Shown here: positions 44,618 through 52,481 of the stretch, in pieces | Layout of the letters: every line of letters begins with the position of its first letter | Numbering within the stretch: the first letter of the stretch is position 1 | Source of the DNA: DASPOJ01 sp050014395 | GTDB taxonomy: Bacteria > Acidobacteriota > Terriglobia > Acidiferrales > UBA7541 | DNA: 64,000 nucleotides | Direction of reading: 5' to 3' | Assembly (NCBI GenBank): GCA_050014395.1 | Contig: JBEKDK010000007.1 | Location: 1-64,000 of the forward strand | The notes under the pieces: model-generated | Databases searched by the model: none | What the model saw: the letters and a program-made list of their open reading frames with translations, nothing else | What the model was told of the DNA's origin: nothing | Translations under genes and position numbers: made by a program

Positions 44618-46324
44618 CTAGCGCACTTCGGCCGTGAACGCTCTCTGCCATTCGTGGCCCTTCAATTTGAATTGTTTTGGATCTACGGTCGCTGGTGGGC
44701 CGATATCCTTGATCGAGATCTCCATCGGCATTTGGCCGTTGTTCAGGACGTCGATCCGCCGAGCAATCCGCAATCCATCGAAGGGCTCCACATCCATCGG
44801 ACGAACCTCTAGGCCGCTAACGTAGGACTTCAGCAAATGGCCGGATTCGTCGAACCAGTAGGCCTGTGATTTATCCGCGTGCAGTTCGCCTTTTTGATCT
44901 TCCGTGCCGCGCGAGACGCGAACTGCGGTCACTCCATACGCCGCGTCACGACTAATACTCCAGTCGGATTCAGTCATGGTGTCTCCGGCGGGAATCGGCT
45001 CCATGAAAAGCATGACGAGGTCCAGCACATGGCTATCGGCGCCTTCCGAGAGACGATAGTATTTGTCGCCGCTTTGCGACCGCACCACGTGGCTCGAACC
45101 GATCCAAGCTTCGCGTTTCCACTGCATGTCGCTTATCCACGTATCCTCGTACCGCCCACTTTGGATTGAACCGTGTATGCCAACCTGAAATTCCGCGTGA
45201 AGTTCGTACGGCGCGCTCGCCCCCGCTGCCAGGAAGCTCGACTTGCGGCCATGCTCGAAATAATTGAGTGCGCTATCGAAGGCCTCCATGGCCACCGGGC
45301 GTGCCGTCTTGAAAGCGACCGTCAATCTCCCGGTCGCCTGCACCGGCACGCCATTGCTCATGAACGGTTTGAATTGCATGGCCCAAAAACCCTTTCTCGC
45401 CGCGCCGCTCATCGCCGGATTGTTTGCGATGGGCGACATCGTCTCCTCCCGAACCTTGCCCGTCCGGTCGATCACCACTTCCATCCATACAGTCCCTTCG
45501 AACGGCCCATTTTCTGCGGGCGGCCACGCGAACGACTGGCTCCCCGGCTGCAGGTTTGCGCGCAGCTCTCGCTCGCTGAGCACGATTGTCTCGATCGGCT
45601 GCGCATCGCTGCCTGGCGCGTTGGCGTCAAAGAATCCATCTGGTACGGAGCCTAGATCTTCAAGAGTGACAATCTTCGCAGTCACCTGGATCTCGCCCGT
45701 GGTGATCGTGCGCGCGACCGTCCGGCCGTGAAAATCCTTGAAATCGTGATACTCACCGCTCCATCCACTCCCAAATGCGTACGCCAACATGCCGCTTTGA
45801 TCGTCCAGCGTGATCGAGCCTCCTCCATTCGTTTCAGCGTCGCCTTGATCGCTCACCGGTCCCCATTCGATCTGCGTTTGGCGGAATTCGTGATGCACTT
45901 CCGCCGCCTTCACATTCCGGAGAAGCAGGTCCATCGGCAGCGGCACAGGGCGGACGAGCGCTACGGCAAGCTCGCGCAGCCACTCCGGAAAGAAATCCCC
46001 GTCGTTCTTCTGCCAGGTACGATCGCCATCCACAATCTCAACTTGGTGAAAGTCCGGCGAACGCACCTCTCGGCGCCAGCGCGTGGGCGACTCCCACCAA
46101 ATCTCAACTTCTCCCTCGTGGTGCGAAGCCGCATCCCGATCGTACGCCGGCGCGAAATTCGCTTTCAGGTGGAAGGGTTTGGTCCCATCTTGGTCTAGCG
46201 TGCACTTCTCCACTACCTTCTTCACCGCACCTGACTGGTTGTCCGCACCGGCGGGCGGTGCAGACAGCCCGCCAAGACACAGTACAAGCACCGCGGGAAA
46301 CAAAACATTTCGCGGAAAGCTCAT
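44618..46324 (-). CDS. Exported protein: TonB-C-like domain between two copies of a LolA-like domain
   Basis: A 568-residue protein from ATG 46324, with GAGGGATCGCG upstream and a signal peptide (MSFPRNVLFPAVLVLCLGGLSA). Two domains of about 190 residues look like copies of each other: 48-240 (PFHLKANF, EIWWESPTRWRREV, LVRPVPLP, KIVTLEDLG) and 371-558 (PYELHAEF, DTWISDMQWKREA, LFMEPIPAG, EISIKDIG). Between them, about 275-338, is a TonB C-terminal-like unit (GTVWMEVVIDRTGKVREETM; MQFKPFMSNGVPVQATGRLTVAF). The copies resemble LolA/outer-membrane-lipoprotein-sorting folds in style, but that is only my judgement. No known family covers the whole protein. It is convergent with the transglutaminase gene. 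Confidence 0.7.
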   Translation of the reverse strand: MSFPRNVLFPAVLVLCLGGLSAPPAGADNQSGAVKKVVEKCTLDQDGTKPFHLKANFAPAYDRDAASHHEGEVEIWWESPTRWRREVRSPDFHQVEIVDGDRTWQKNDGDFFPEWLRELAVALVRPVPLPMDLLLRNVKAAEVHHEFRQTQIEWGPVSDQGDAETNGGGSITLDDQSGMLAYAFGSGWSGEYHDFKDFHGRTVARTITTGEIQVTAKIVTLEDLGSVPDGFFDANAPGSDAQPIETIVLSERELRANLQPGSQSFAWPPAENGPFEGTVWMEVVIDRTGKVREETMSPIANNPAMSGAARKGFWAMQFKPFMSNGVPVQATGRLTVAFKTARPVAMEAFDSALNYFEHGRKSSFLAAGASAPYELHAEFQVGIHGSIQSGRYEDTWISDMQWKREAWIGSSHVVRSQSGDKYYRLSEGADSHVLDLVMLFMEPIPAGDTMTESDWSISRDAAYGVTAVRVSRGTEDQKGELHADKSQAYWFDESGHLLKSYVSGLEVRPMDVEPFDGLRIARRIDVLNNGQMPMEISIKDIGPPATVDPKQFKLKGHEWQRAFTAEVR

Positions 46325-46516
46325 CGCGATCCCTCTTTCTCTTGTTCGTCTTCGGATCCCCGGAGACAGGCTCGATTGAAAGTCCACGGCTTTCACCCCG
46401 AAGTTCAGCGGACGTTGAGTGGACCTGTAGTTAAGATTGTAGTACTGAAATCACTCCGTGGGCTGTTTATCGAAAGTATTCAAAATGCGATACTGGAATG
46501 AGAGCGAGGGACTGAA

Positions 46517-47044
46517 ATGCTCTGGGAGCAACACCTTCTGCTTTGGATCCACGCGCACGGCACACCATTCCTAGACCGCTTCTTCGTCCTCACCGAGCCG
46601 CTCGGCAAAATCTGGGTCTTCACGACAATGGTGGTCGCGCTGGTGATCTGGCATGTGCTGCACAAGCAGCGCCGTGAGGCGCGCGCGTGGGCGCTGATCG
46701 GCATTTTCATTTTGTGTGTCTCACACTTCGTCAAGCCCGCCGTGGCTCGCGCGCGCCCAGACCTCTGGCTTCCTCTCGTCGTCGAAAAGAGCTACTCATT
46801 TCCCAGCGGTCACGCGCTCGGCACGGCGGCATTCTATCCGCTGCTGGCGTTCACACTCGTTCCGGCCGCGTCGCGGCGGAAATGGTTGTGGATGAGCCTC
46901 GCCGTGCTGGCTTCTCTGATCGTAGGCTTCGCGCGCTTGTATCTCGGCGTGCACTGGCCGACGGATGTGTTGGGCGGATGGGCCATCGGCTTCACCGCTT
47001 CGGCCACCGCGATTGCGTGGTTGCAGCGATCGGAGTCGGCGTAG
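46517..47044 (+). CDS. PAP2-family membrane phosphatase
   Basis: A 175-residue membrane phosphatase with about five hydrophobic segments. The tripartite catalytic motif is complete: KPAVARARP (C1), SFPSGHALGTAAF (C2) and GFARLYLGVHWPTDVLGGW (C3, with the catalytic histidine). Members include lipid phosphatases and undecaprenyl pyrophosphate phosphatases of the PgpB/BacA-alternative type. Given the wall genes in this window, recycling of undecaprenyl pyrophosphate is plausible but not shown. GAGGGACTGAA precedes the ATG. It is divergent from the TonB-C/LolA-like gene across a 192-base gap. Confidence 0.9.
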   Translation: MLWEQHLLLWIHAHGTPFLDRFFVLTEPLGKIWVFTTMVVALVIWHVLHKQRREARAWALIGIFILCVSHFVKPAVARARPDLWLPLVVEKSYSFPSGHALGTAAFYPLLAFTLVPAASRRKWLWMSLAVLASLIVGFARLYLGVHWPTDVLGGWAIGFTASATAIAWLQRSESA

Positions 47045-47095
47045 GCCGGTATGTTAAACTAGCTCTCTCGCGCGCTTCAAAACGCGGACCTCATC

Positions 47096-48535
47096 ATGCC
47101 GAAATGCGGATTCATCAGCCTGGGTTGCCCCAAAAACCTCGTCGATAGCGAGGTGATGATGGGCATTTTGGCGCGCAATGGATACGAATTCACGCCGCGC
47201 GCCGAAGAGGCTGAAGTGCTGGTGGTCAATACATGTAGCTTCATCGAGCCGGCGCAGCGCGAATCCGTCGAAGCCATTCTCGAAATGGCCGAGTACAAAA
47301 AATTCGGCGTCGCGCGCAAATTGATCGTCGCCGGCTGCCTGGTGGAGCGCTATCGCGACGAAATCCGGCGCCAAATCCCGGAAGTGGATGCGGTGATCGG
47401 CACCGGCGAAGTGGAGCGCGTGCTCGAAGCCGTACGCGGGGAAAAATTTGCATCCGACGCAGGCGCTGGCGGCGCGCCCGATTATCTCTACCACGACCTG
47501 ACGCCGCGCATGTTGACGACGCCGCGCCACGCGGCCTATTTGAAAATCGCCGAAGGCTGCGATCACCCCTGCGCGTTCTGCATCATCCCGCAACTGCGCG
47601 GCAAATTTCGCAGCCGTCGCCTGGAATCTATCGCGCGCGAAGCCGAGCGCATGGCCGGCGCTGGCGTCCGAGAGGTCACGCTGATCGGCCAGGACACAAC
47701 TTCTTACGGCGAAGATTTGGGATTGAAGGACGGCCTGCCGCTGCTGCTCGATCGCCTTTCAGAAATCGAAGCGCTGCAGTGGGTGCGCGTGCTTTACGTC
47801 TATCCAAATCGCATCACGCAGCGATTGCTGGACACCATCGCCGCGCGCCCGCGCCTCGCGAAATATCTCGATATGCCGTTACAACATTCCAGCCGCAGCG
47901 TTTTGAAGCGCATGAAACGCGGCAGTTCCGGCGACGCATTCTTGAAATTGCTCGAGCGCATTCGCCGCACCATCGACGGCGTCGCGCTGCGCACGTCGTT
48001 CGTCGTCGGCTATCCCGGCGAAACCGAGGCCGATTTCCGCAATCTCTGCGACTTCGTGCGCGCCGCGCGCTTCGATTGGATGGGCGTGTTCGCGTATTCC
48101 GACGTCGAGACCGCGGCCAGCCACGCTCTGGGCGACAAAGTTGATCCCGAAGTGATCGCGGATCGCCGCGAGCGCCTGATGGAAATTCAAAAAACGATTT
48201 CGGCGCGCAATTTGCGGAAATTCGTCGGCCGCCGCATGACCGCGCTGGTCGAAGGCCCCTCGAAAAATAATGATTTGGTGTGGGACGCGCGCCTTGAAAC
48301 CATGGCGCCGGAAATCGACGGCACGTTGCTGCTCACCGACATCGAGACGCGCACCGGCGCCGCGCGCACCGGCGACGTGGTGATCGCAGAAATCGAAGCC
48401 GCGCACGATTACGATCTCGCCGGTCGCGTCGTCGAAATCGCGCGCGAGCGTATCGATGTGCGGGACGATACACTGCCCGCCGCGGCGCCCGCGATGCGCA
48501 TCGGCACCGGCGCGGCCTTGCGCGTCCTTGCCTGA
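47096..48535 (+). CDS. rimO: Ribosomal protein S12 methylthiotransferase
   Basis: Radical-SAM enzyme that beta-methylthiolates Asp88 of ribosomal protein S12. The 479-residue protein has an N-terminal UPF0004 domain (PKCGFISLGCPKNLVDSEVMMG; VLVVNTCSFIEPAQRESVEAIL; LIVAGCLVERY), whose cysteines bind one cluster. The radical-SAM CxxxCxxC is in EGCDHPCAFCIIPQLRGKF. RVLYVYPNRIT, YLDMPLQHSSRSVLKRMKRG and FVVGYPGETEADF are typical RimO text. The C-terminal TRAM domain is around VGRRMTALVEGPSKNNDLVWDARL. Normal length. Confidence 0.96.
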   Translation: MPKCGFISLGCPKNLVDSEVMMGILARNGYEFTPRAEEAEVLVVNTCSFIEPAQRESVEAILEMAEYKKFGVARKLIVAGCLVERYRDEIRRQIPEVDAVIGTGEVERVLEAVRGEKFASDAGAGGAPDYLYHDLTPRMLTTPRHAAYLKIAEGCDHPCAFCIIPQLRGKFRSRRLESIAREAERMAGAGVREVTLIGQDTTSYGEDLGLKDGLPLLLDRLSEIEALQWVRVLYVYPNRITQRLLDTIAARPRLAKYLDMPLQHSSRSVLKRMKRGSSGDAFLKLLERIRRTIDGVALRTSFVVGYPGETEADFRNLCDFVRAARFDWMGVFAYSDVETAASHALGDKVDPEVIADRRERLMEIQKTISARNLRKFVGRRMTALVEGPSKNNDLVWDARLETMAPEIDGTLLLTDIETRTGAARTGDVVIAEIEAAHDYDLAGRVVEIARERIDVRDDTLPAAAPAMRIGTGAALRVLA

Positions 48536-48544
48536 GGCAATCCC

Positions 48545-48784
48545 ATGCGGCACCGCTGCCCCATCTGCAAGACGCCCACCGATTCCGAAAAGAACGCCGA
48601 CTTCCCTTTCTGCAGTGAGCGCTGCCGCCTGATCGATCTCGGCAATTGGGCCACCGAAAAATATCGGATCGCCGCCCCGCTGATGGACGAATCCGAAGCC
48701 GAAGACATCGCGGATTCCGAAAACATCGACGCGCACGAATCCAGAAAAGACGGCGACGACAACGACAACAACCACGTCCAATAA
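48545..48784 (+). CDS. yacG: Zinc-ribbon protein YacG (DNA gyrase inhibitor)
   Basis: A 79-residue zinc protein that in E. coli inhibits DNA gyrase. MRHRCPICKTPTD and FPFCSERCRLIDLGNWATEKYRIA contain the C-x2-C...C-x3-C zinc site and the conserved DLGxW motif. The last ~35 residues are an unusual acidic/Asn tail (DESEAEDIADSENID...DGDDNDNNHVQ) beyond the normal length. The gene starts nine bases after rimO and probably overlaps the start of pgpA in another frame, so its 3' end deserves checking. Confidence 0.88.
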   Translation: MRHRCPICKTPTDSEKNADFPFCSERCRLIDLGNWATEKYRIAAPLMDESEAEDIADSENIDAHESRKDGDDNDNNHVQ

Positions 48785-48824
48785 CCCGCCATCACCCGCC
48801 GCGCCGCCAAAGCGCAAACCGCGC

Positions 48825-49430
48825 ATCTCGCTCGCCATCGCGACAGCCTTCGGCCTCGGCTACATCCCAAAGGCTCCGGGTACATTTGGCTCCCTTGCCG
48901 GCGTCGCGCTGGCTTCCGTGTCACCCTCTCTATTCGTTTTCGCATCCCGTCTAACGAATTACCCCCGCTTTTGGAGGGTCGAGTTCTTCTCGCAGCGTGA
49001 CGTGACTATCGCCATTCTTTCCGAGGTCGGTTTCTCCCTCGTGCTGTTCACCGTCATCTCGTTTGTGGGGGTCTGGACCGCGTCGCGCGCCGCCGCTTAT
49101 TTCGGCTCGAAAGACCCGCAGAAGATTGTGATTGATGAAGTCGCTGGGCAATACTTGGCGCTTGTCATCGGCGGCTATTGGGGCTTTGGCGCTTCTGTAA
49201 CGAGCTATCTCGACGTTCCACGTCGTGACATAACGCACCTTGTATTCGCCCTCAACTGGAAATGTCTGCTGGCGGGCTTTATACTTTTCCGCGTCTTCGA
49301 TATTTGGAAGCCGTTCCCGGCGCGCCAAGCCGAATCTCTGCCACGCGGCTGGGGAATCATGGCGGACGATTGGATCGCCGGTCTGTACGCGGCGTTCGGA
49401 ATTTGGATTTTGCGCGCGCTGGGTCTCTGA
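48825..49430 (+). CDS. pgpA: Phosphatidylglycerophosphatase A, start codon unclear
   Basis: Dephosphorylates phosphatidylglycerophosphate to phosphatidylglycerol in the inner membrane. The family motifs are intact: LATAFGLGY-like text (AIATAFGLGYIPKAPGTFGSLAG) at the N-terminus, KIVIDEVAGQYLAL, and DIWKPFPARQAESLPRGWGIMADDWIAG at the C-terminus. The first canonical start in frame (GTG 48918) lies after the essential GTFGSLAG segment, so the real start is upstream. The frame is open back to 48684 with no ATG, GTG or TTG. I use the ATC at 48825 only as a place-holder. See findings for explanations. Confidence 0.82.
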   Translation: MSLAIATAFGLGYIPKAPGTFGSLAGVALASVSPSLFVFASRLTNYPRFWRVEFFSQRDVTIAILSEVGFSLVLFTVISFVGVWTASRAAAYFGSKDPQKIVIDEVAGQYLALVIGGYWGFGASVTSYLDVPRRDITHLVFALNWKCLLAGFILFRVFDIWKPFPARQAESLPRGWGIMADDWIAGLYAAFGIWILRALGL

Positions 49431-49455
49431 CTATTTTTCGCACCAATAGGCTGCG

Positions 49456-50478
49456 TTGGACAAAAACGGCATACCTCGCATCGACCGCATCACTCCGGCA
49501 GCCGCCGTGCCGGGCGGCGAAATCACGATTCACGGCAGTTTTCATTCCGCATCGCCGGTGCGCCCGCGCGTGCGCTTCGGCGAATTGAGCGCGAGCGTAC
49601 TGGTCGCCGCCGACGAATATTTGATCGCGCGCGTTCCCGAAGGCTCGAGCGACGGCCTGGTGCGCGTCGAAACTTCGCGCGCCGCAAGCCAACCCTTCGC
49701 GATGCACGTCGCCGTGCAGATCGCCGACAATCTTCATCCCGTCGCCAATCCCGCCGTGGACTCCGCCGGAAATATCTACGTGACGTTCAGCGGCCAGCGC
49801 GGCCAAAAAGTTCCCGTCTCGCTTTACAAAATCACGTCGAATTACACCGTGAAGCCGTTCGTCACAGAGATGATGAATCCCAGCGGCCTGGCAATCGACC
49901 GCAGCGGCGCGCTTTTCGTTTCTTGCAGGAATGACGGCACGATTTATCGCGTCTCGCCGGAAGGCCGCGCCGAAAAATGGATCGAGGGCATGGGCGTCGC
50001 CACCGGCATCGCCTTCGATCGCGGCGGAAATCTATTTGTCGGCGATCGCAGCGGAACAATTTTCAAAATCAGCCCCGAAAAAGAAATTTTTGTTTTCGCC
50101 ACGCTCGAGCCTTCAATATCGGCCTACCACTTGGCCTTCAATCCCGCGGGCGAATTGTTCGTCACCGGACCGACAACTTCCAGCTTCGACCGCGTCTATC
50201 GCATAGACCAGCAGGGCGAAGCCAGCACCTACTATCGCGGATTGGGCCGGCCGCAAGGTTTGGCATTCGATAGCCGCGGCAATCTGTATGTCGTCGCGTC
50301 GATCGGCGGCTATCGAGGCGTGGTGCGCATCGCCGCGGATGGCAACGCCGAGCGTGTGATCAGCGGCGCGGGTCTTGTCGGAATCGCGCTGCCGCCGGGC
50401 CGCCGCGCGCTGCTCGCGGCAACCGGCGCGCTCTACAGCCTGGATTGGGAAGTCGAAGGAGCGCCGCTTCCCATTTAG
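49456..50478 (+). CDS. IPT/TIG plus NHL-repeat-like beta-propeller protein
   Basis: A 340-residue protein, apparently starting at TTG 49456 (MDKNGIPRIDRITP). The N-terminal ~80 residues (ITPAAAVPGGEITIHGSFHS...VRFGELSASVLVAADEYLIARVPEG) match the IPT/TIG immunoglobulin-like fold. The rest is built of repeats of about 45 residues, such as PAVDSAGNIYVTFSG, GLAIDRSGALFVSCRNDGTIYRVSPEG, GIAFDRGGNLFVGDRSGTIFKISPE and GLAFDSRGNLYVVASIGG, typical of an NHL/SMP-30-like six-bladed propeller. No signal peptide is seen with this start. The ligand is unknown. Confidence 0.8.
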   Translation: MDKNGIPRIDRITPAAAVPGGEITIHGSFHSASPVRPRVRFGELSASVLVAADEYLIARVPEGSSDGLVRVETSRAASQPFAMHVAVQIADNLHPVANPAVDSAGNIYVTFSGQRGQKVPVSLYKITSNYTVKPFVTEMMNPSGLAIDRSGALFVSCRNDGTIYRVSPEGRAEKWIEGMGVATGIAFDRGGNLFVGDRSGTIFKISPEKEIFVFATLEPSISAYHLAFNPAGELFVTGPTTSSFDRVYRIDQQGEASTYYRGLGRPQGLAFDSRGNLYVVASIGGYRGVVRIAADGNAERVISGAGLVGIALPPGRRALLAATGALYSLDWEVEGAPLPI

Positions 50479-50485
50479 CGCGCGT

Positions 50486-51799
50486 ATGAAAGCGGAAATC
50501 ATCGCGGTTGGCTCGGAACTTCTCACGCCGGATCGCAGCGACACAAATTCCCTTTACCTCACGGCTCGCCTGAATCGCCTCGGCTTTGATGTCACGCGCA
50601 AATCGATCGTCGGCGACGATCGCGCGCGTATTCAAGAAACATTTCGCGCGGCGCTCGAACGCGTGGATCTCGTCGTTTCATCCGGAGGCCTCGGCCCCAC
50701 CGAAGACGATTTAACGCGCGATGCCGTGGCCGAATTGCTCGGCCGGCGACTGGAACGCAATGAGGGCGTTGTGCGCGAAATTCAGGAGCGCTTCCGCAGT
50801 TTTGGCCGCGTGATGGCGGAAAACAATGTGCGCCAGGCGATGGTTCCGGAAGGCGCGACGATTTTGGAAAATAAAAACGGCACAGCGCCAGGGCTTTGGC
50901 TGGAATCGGGTCAACAAATAATCATTTTGCTTCCTGGACCGCCGCGCGAACTGAAAGCGATGTTCGAGAGCGAAGTCGAGCCACGCCTGGAGCGCCGCGC
51001 GCCGGCCACGCGATTGCATCATTTGCAGCTTCGCATCGCCGGATTGCCGGAATCCGATCTCGATCTGCGCATCGCGCCGATTTACAAAACGTATCCGGAT
51101 GTGGAGACAACGCTGCTCGCTTCGCCCGGCGAAATCGAAGTTCATTTTCGCATTTGGTCGGCCGACCCCGCGGCGGCCGATCGGCGCCTCGAAGAACTGG
51201 AACGCCACGTTGCGCTCGCGCTCGGGGAACACATTGTTTCGAGTGACGGCGAATCGCTCGAACAAGTCGTCGGCCGCCTTCTCGCCACACATCACGCGAC
51301 AATCGCAACGGCGGAAAGCTGCACGGCGGGATTGGTGGCCGAGCGATTGACGCGCGTCGCCGGAAGCTCCGCGTATTTTCTGGGCGGCGTGGTCTGCTAC
51401 AGCAACGAATTGAAAACGGCGTTCGCGGATGTGCCGGCTGAAATCATCGAAACCCACGGCGCCGTCAGCGCGGAAGTGGCAACCGGCCTCGCTGAAGGAA
51501 TCAGGCGGCGCACCGGCGCGACGCTCGGCTTGAGCGTTACGGGCATTGCCGGACCGAGTGGCGGAACGCCGGAAAAGCCGGTGGGCACAGTGCACATCGC
51601 TTTGGCTGCGCCCGGTGGCACGCGCGAGCGCGGACTGCACTTCGCTCCCGGCGATCGCGAGCGAATTCGCTGGCAAGCGGCGCAGACAGCGCTCGATATG
51701 GTGCGGCGCTATTTCATCGGCGGTGGCGAACCGCCCCGACCCGGCCGCGCGCCCGGGCGGCCCGGCGGCGCGCCTGGAAAATCGCGCCGCAAGGCTTGA
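50486..51799 (+). CDS. cinA: CinA: competence/damage-inducible protein with NMN deamidase domain
   Basis: A 437-residue protein from ATG 50486. The N-terminal MoCF-like domain opens MKAEIIAVGSELLTPDRSDTN and includes SSGGLGPTEDDLTRD, FDVTRKSIVGDD and LLPGPPRELKAMFESE. The C-terminal domain has TAESCTAGLVAERLTRVAGSS, GGVVCYSNELK and GIAGPSGGTPEKPVGTVH, the nicotinamide-nucleotide amidase (PncC) signatures. It has a role in NAD recycling and links to competence in Gram-positives. The last ~25 residues are a Gly/Pro/Arg-rich tail. Stop and next start are one base apart. Confidence 0.95.
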   Translation: MKAEIIAVGSELLTPDRSDTNSLYLTARLNRLGFDVTRKSIVGDDRARIQETFRAALERVDLVVSSGGLGPTEDDLTRDAVAELLGRRLERNEGVVREIQERFRSFGRVMAENNVRQAMVPEGATILENKNGTAPGLWLESGQQIIILLPGPPRELKAMFESEVEPRLERRAPATRLHHLQLRIAGLPESDLDLRIAPIYKTYPDVETTLLASPGEIEVHFRIWSADPAAADRRLEELERHVALALGEHIVSSDGESLEQVVGRLLATHHATIATAESCTAGLVAERLTRVAGSSAYFLGGVVCYSNELKTAFADVPAEIIETHGAVSAEVATGLAEGIRRRTGATLGLSVTGIAGPSGGTPEKPVGTVHIALAAPGGTRERGLHFAPGDRERIRWQAAQTALDMVRRYFIGGGEPPRPGRAPGRPGGAPGKSRRKA

Positions 51800-51800
51800 A

Positions 51801-52373
51801 GTGATCCGCCTGTTCGTTGCCGTGGATATTCCCGACGCTGTGCGCCAGGCGCTGAGCGCATGGATCGCGTCGCTTCAAAGCGCATACCCGCGGTCGCGCT
51901 GGGCGCGAGCAAACAGTCTGCACGTCACGCTAAAATTTATCGGCGAGCGCCCGGAAGAATTGTTGGACGCGGTGCGCGTCGCGTTGCGCGCGGTTCGGCA
52001 ACAGGCGCCAATCGCGATAGATTTCCGCGGCGCCGGATTTTTCCCGAATGAGCGCCGGCCGCGCGTCTTGTGGGCTGGCATCGAGGCCGGCCCGGAATTT
52101 GCGCGCCTTGCCGAAGCGATTGATCTCGCGCTCGCGCCGGTCGGAATTCCACGCGAAACTCGGGATTTTCGCCCGCACTTGACTGTGGCGCGGTTCCCGG
52201 AATCTGCGGATCGCACCGGCCTCGCGAAACTTCGCGACGCGCTCGCCAGCAGCGCATCGCCGGAGTTCGGCTCCGCGCGCGTTGCGGATTTCCATCTGTT
52301 TCGCAGCGAGCTAAAACCCTCGGGCGCGGAATACGCGCGCCTGGATTCCTTCGATTTCACGGCGAAAGAGTGA
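51801..52373 (+). CDS. thpR: RNA 2',3'-cyclic phosphodiesterase ThpR
   Basis: A 190-residue two-histidine phosphoesterase, starting at GTG 51801 one base after cinA. The HxT motifs are HVT in SLHVTLKFIGERPEE and HLT in FRPHLTVARFPES. IRLFVAVDIPDAVRQAL opens the protein and RVADFHLFRSELKPSGAEY lies near the end, all family hallmarks. It hydrolyses 2',3'-cyclic phosphate RNA ends; older annotation called it a 2'-5' RNA ligase. Adjacency to cinA is frequent in bacteria. Confidence 0.93.
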   Translation: MIRLFVAVDIPDAVRQALSAWIASLQSAYPRSRWARANSLHVTLKFIGERPEELLDAVRVALRAVRQQAPIAIDFRGAGFFPNERRPRVLWAGIEAGPEFARLAEAIDLALAPVGIPRETRDFRPHLTVARFPESADRTGLAKLRDALASSASPEFGSARVADFHLFRSELKPSGAEYARLDSFDFTAKE

Positions 52374-52481
52374 CCGCGTTTGCAGGCCGAGCAGTTGATC
52401 GCGACACGATAGCTTGGCCTGTTAGCAAGTCCGCTATCGCAACCGCACGGGCCAGCCTCGCGCCGCGCCGAAACCCCTAAA

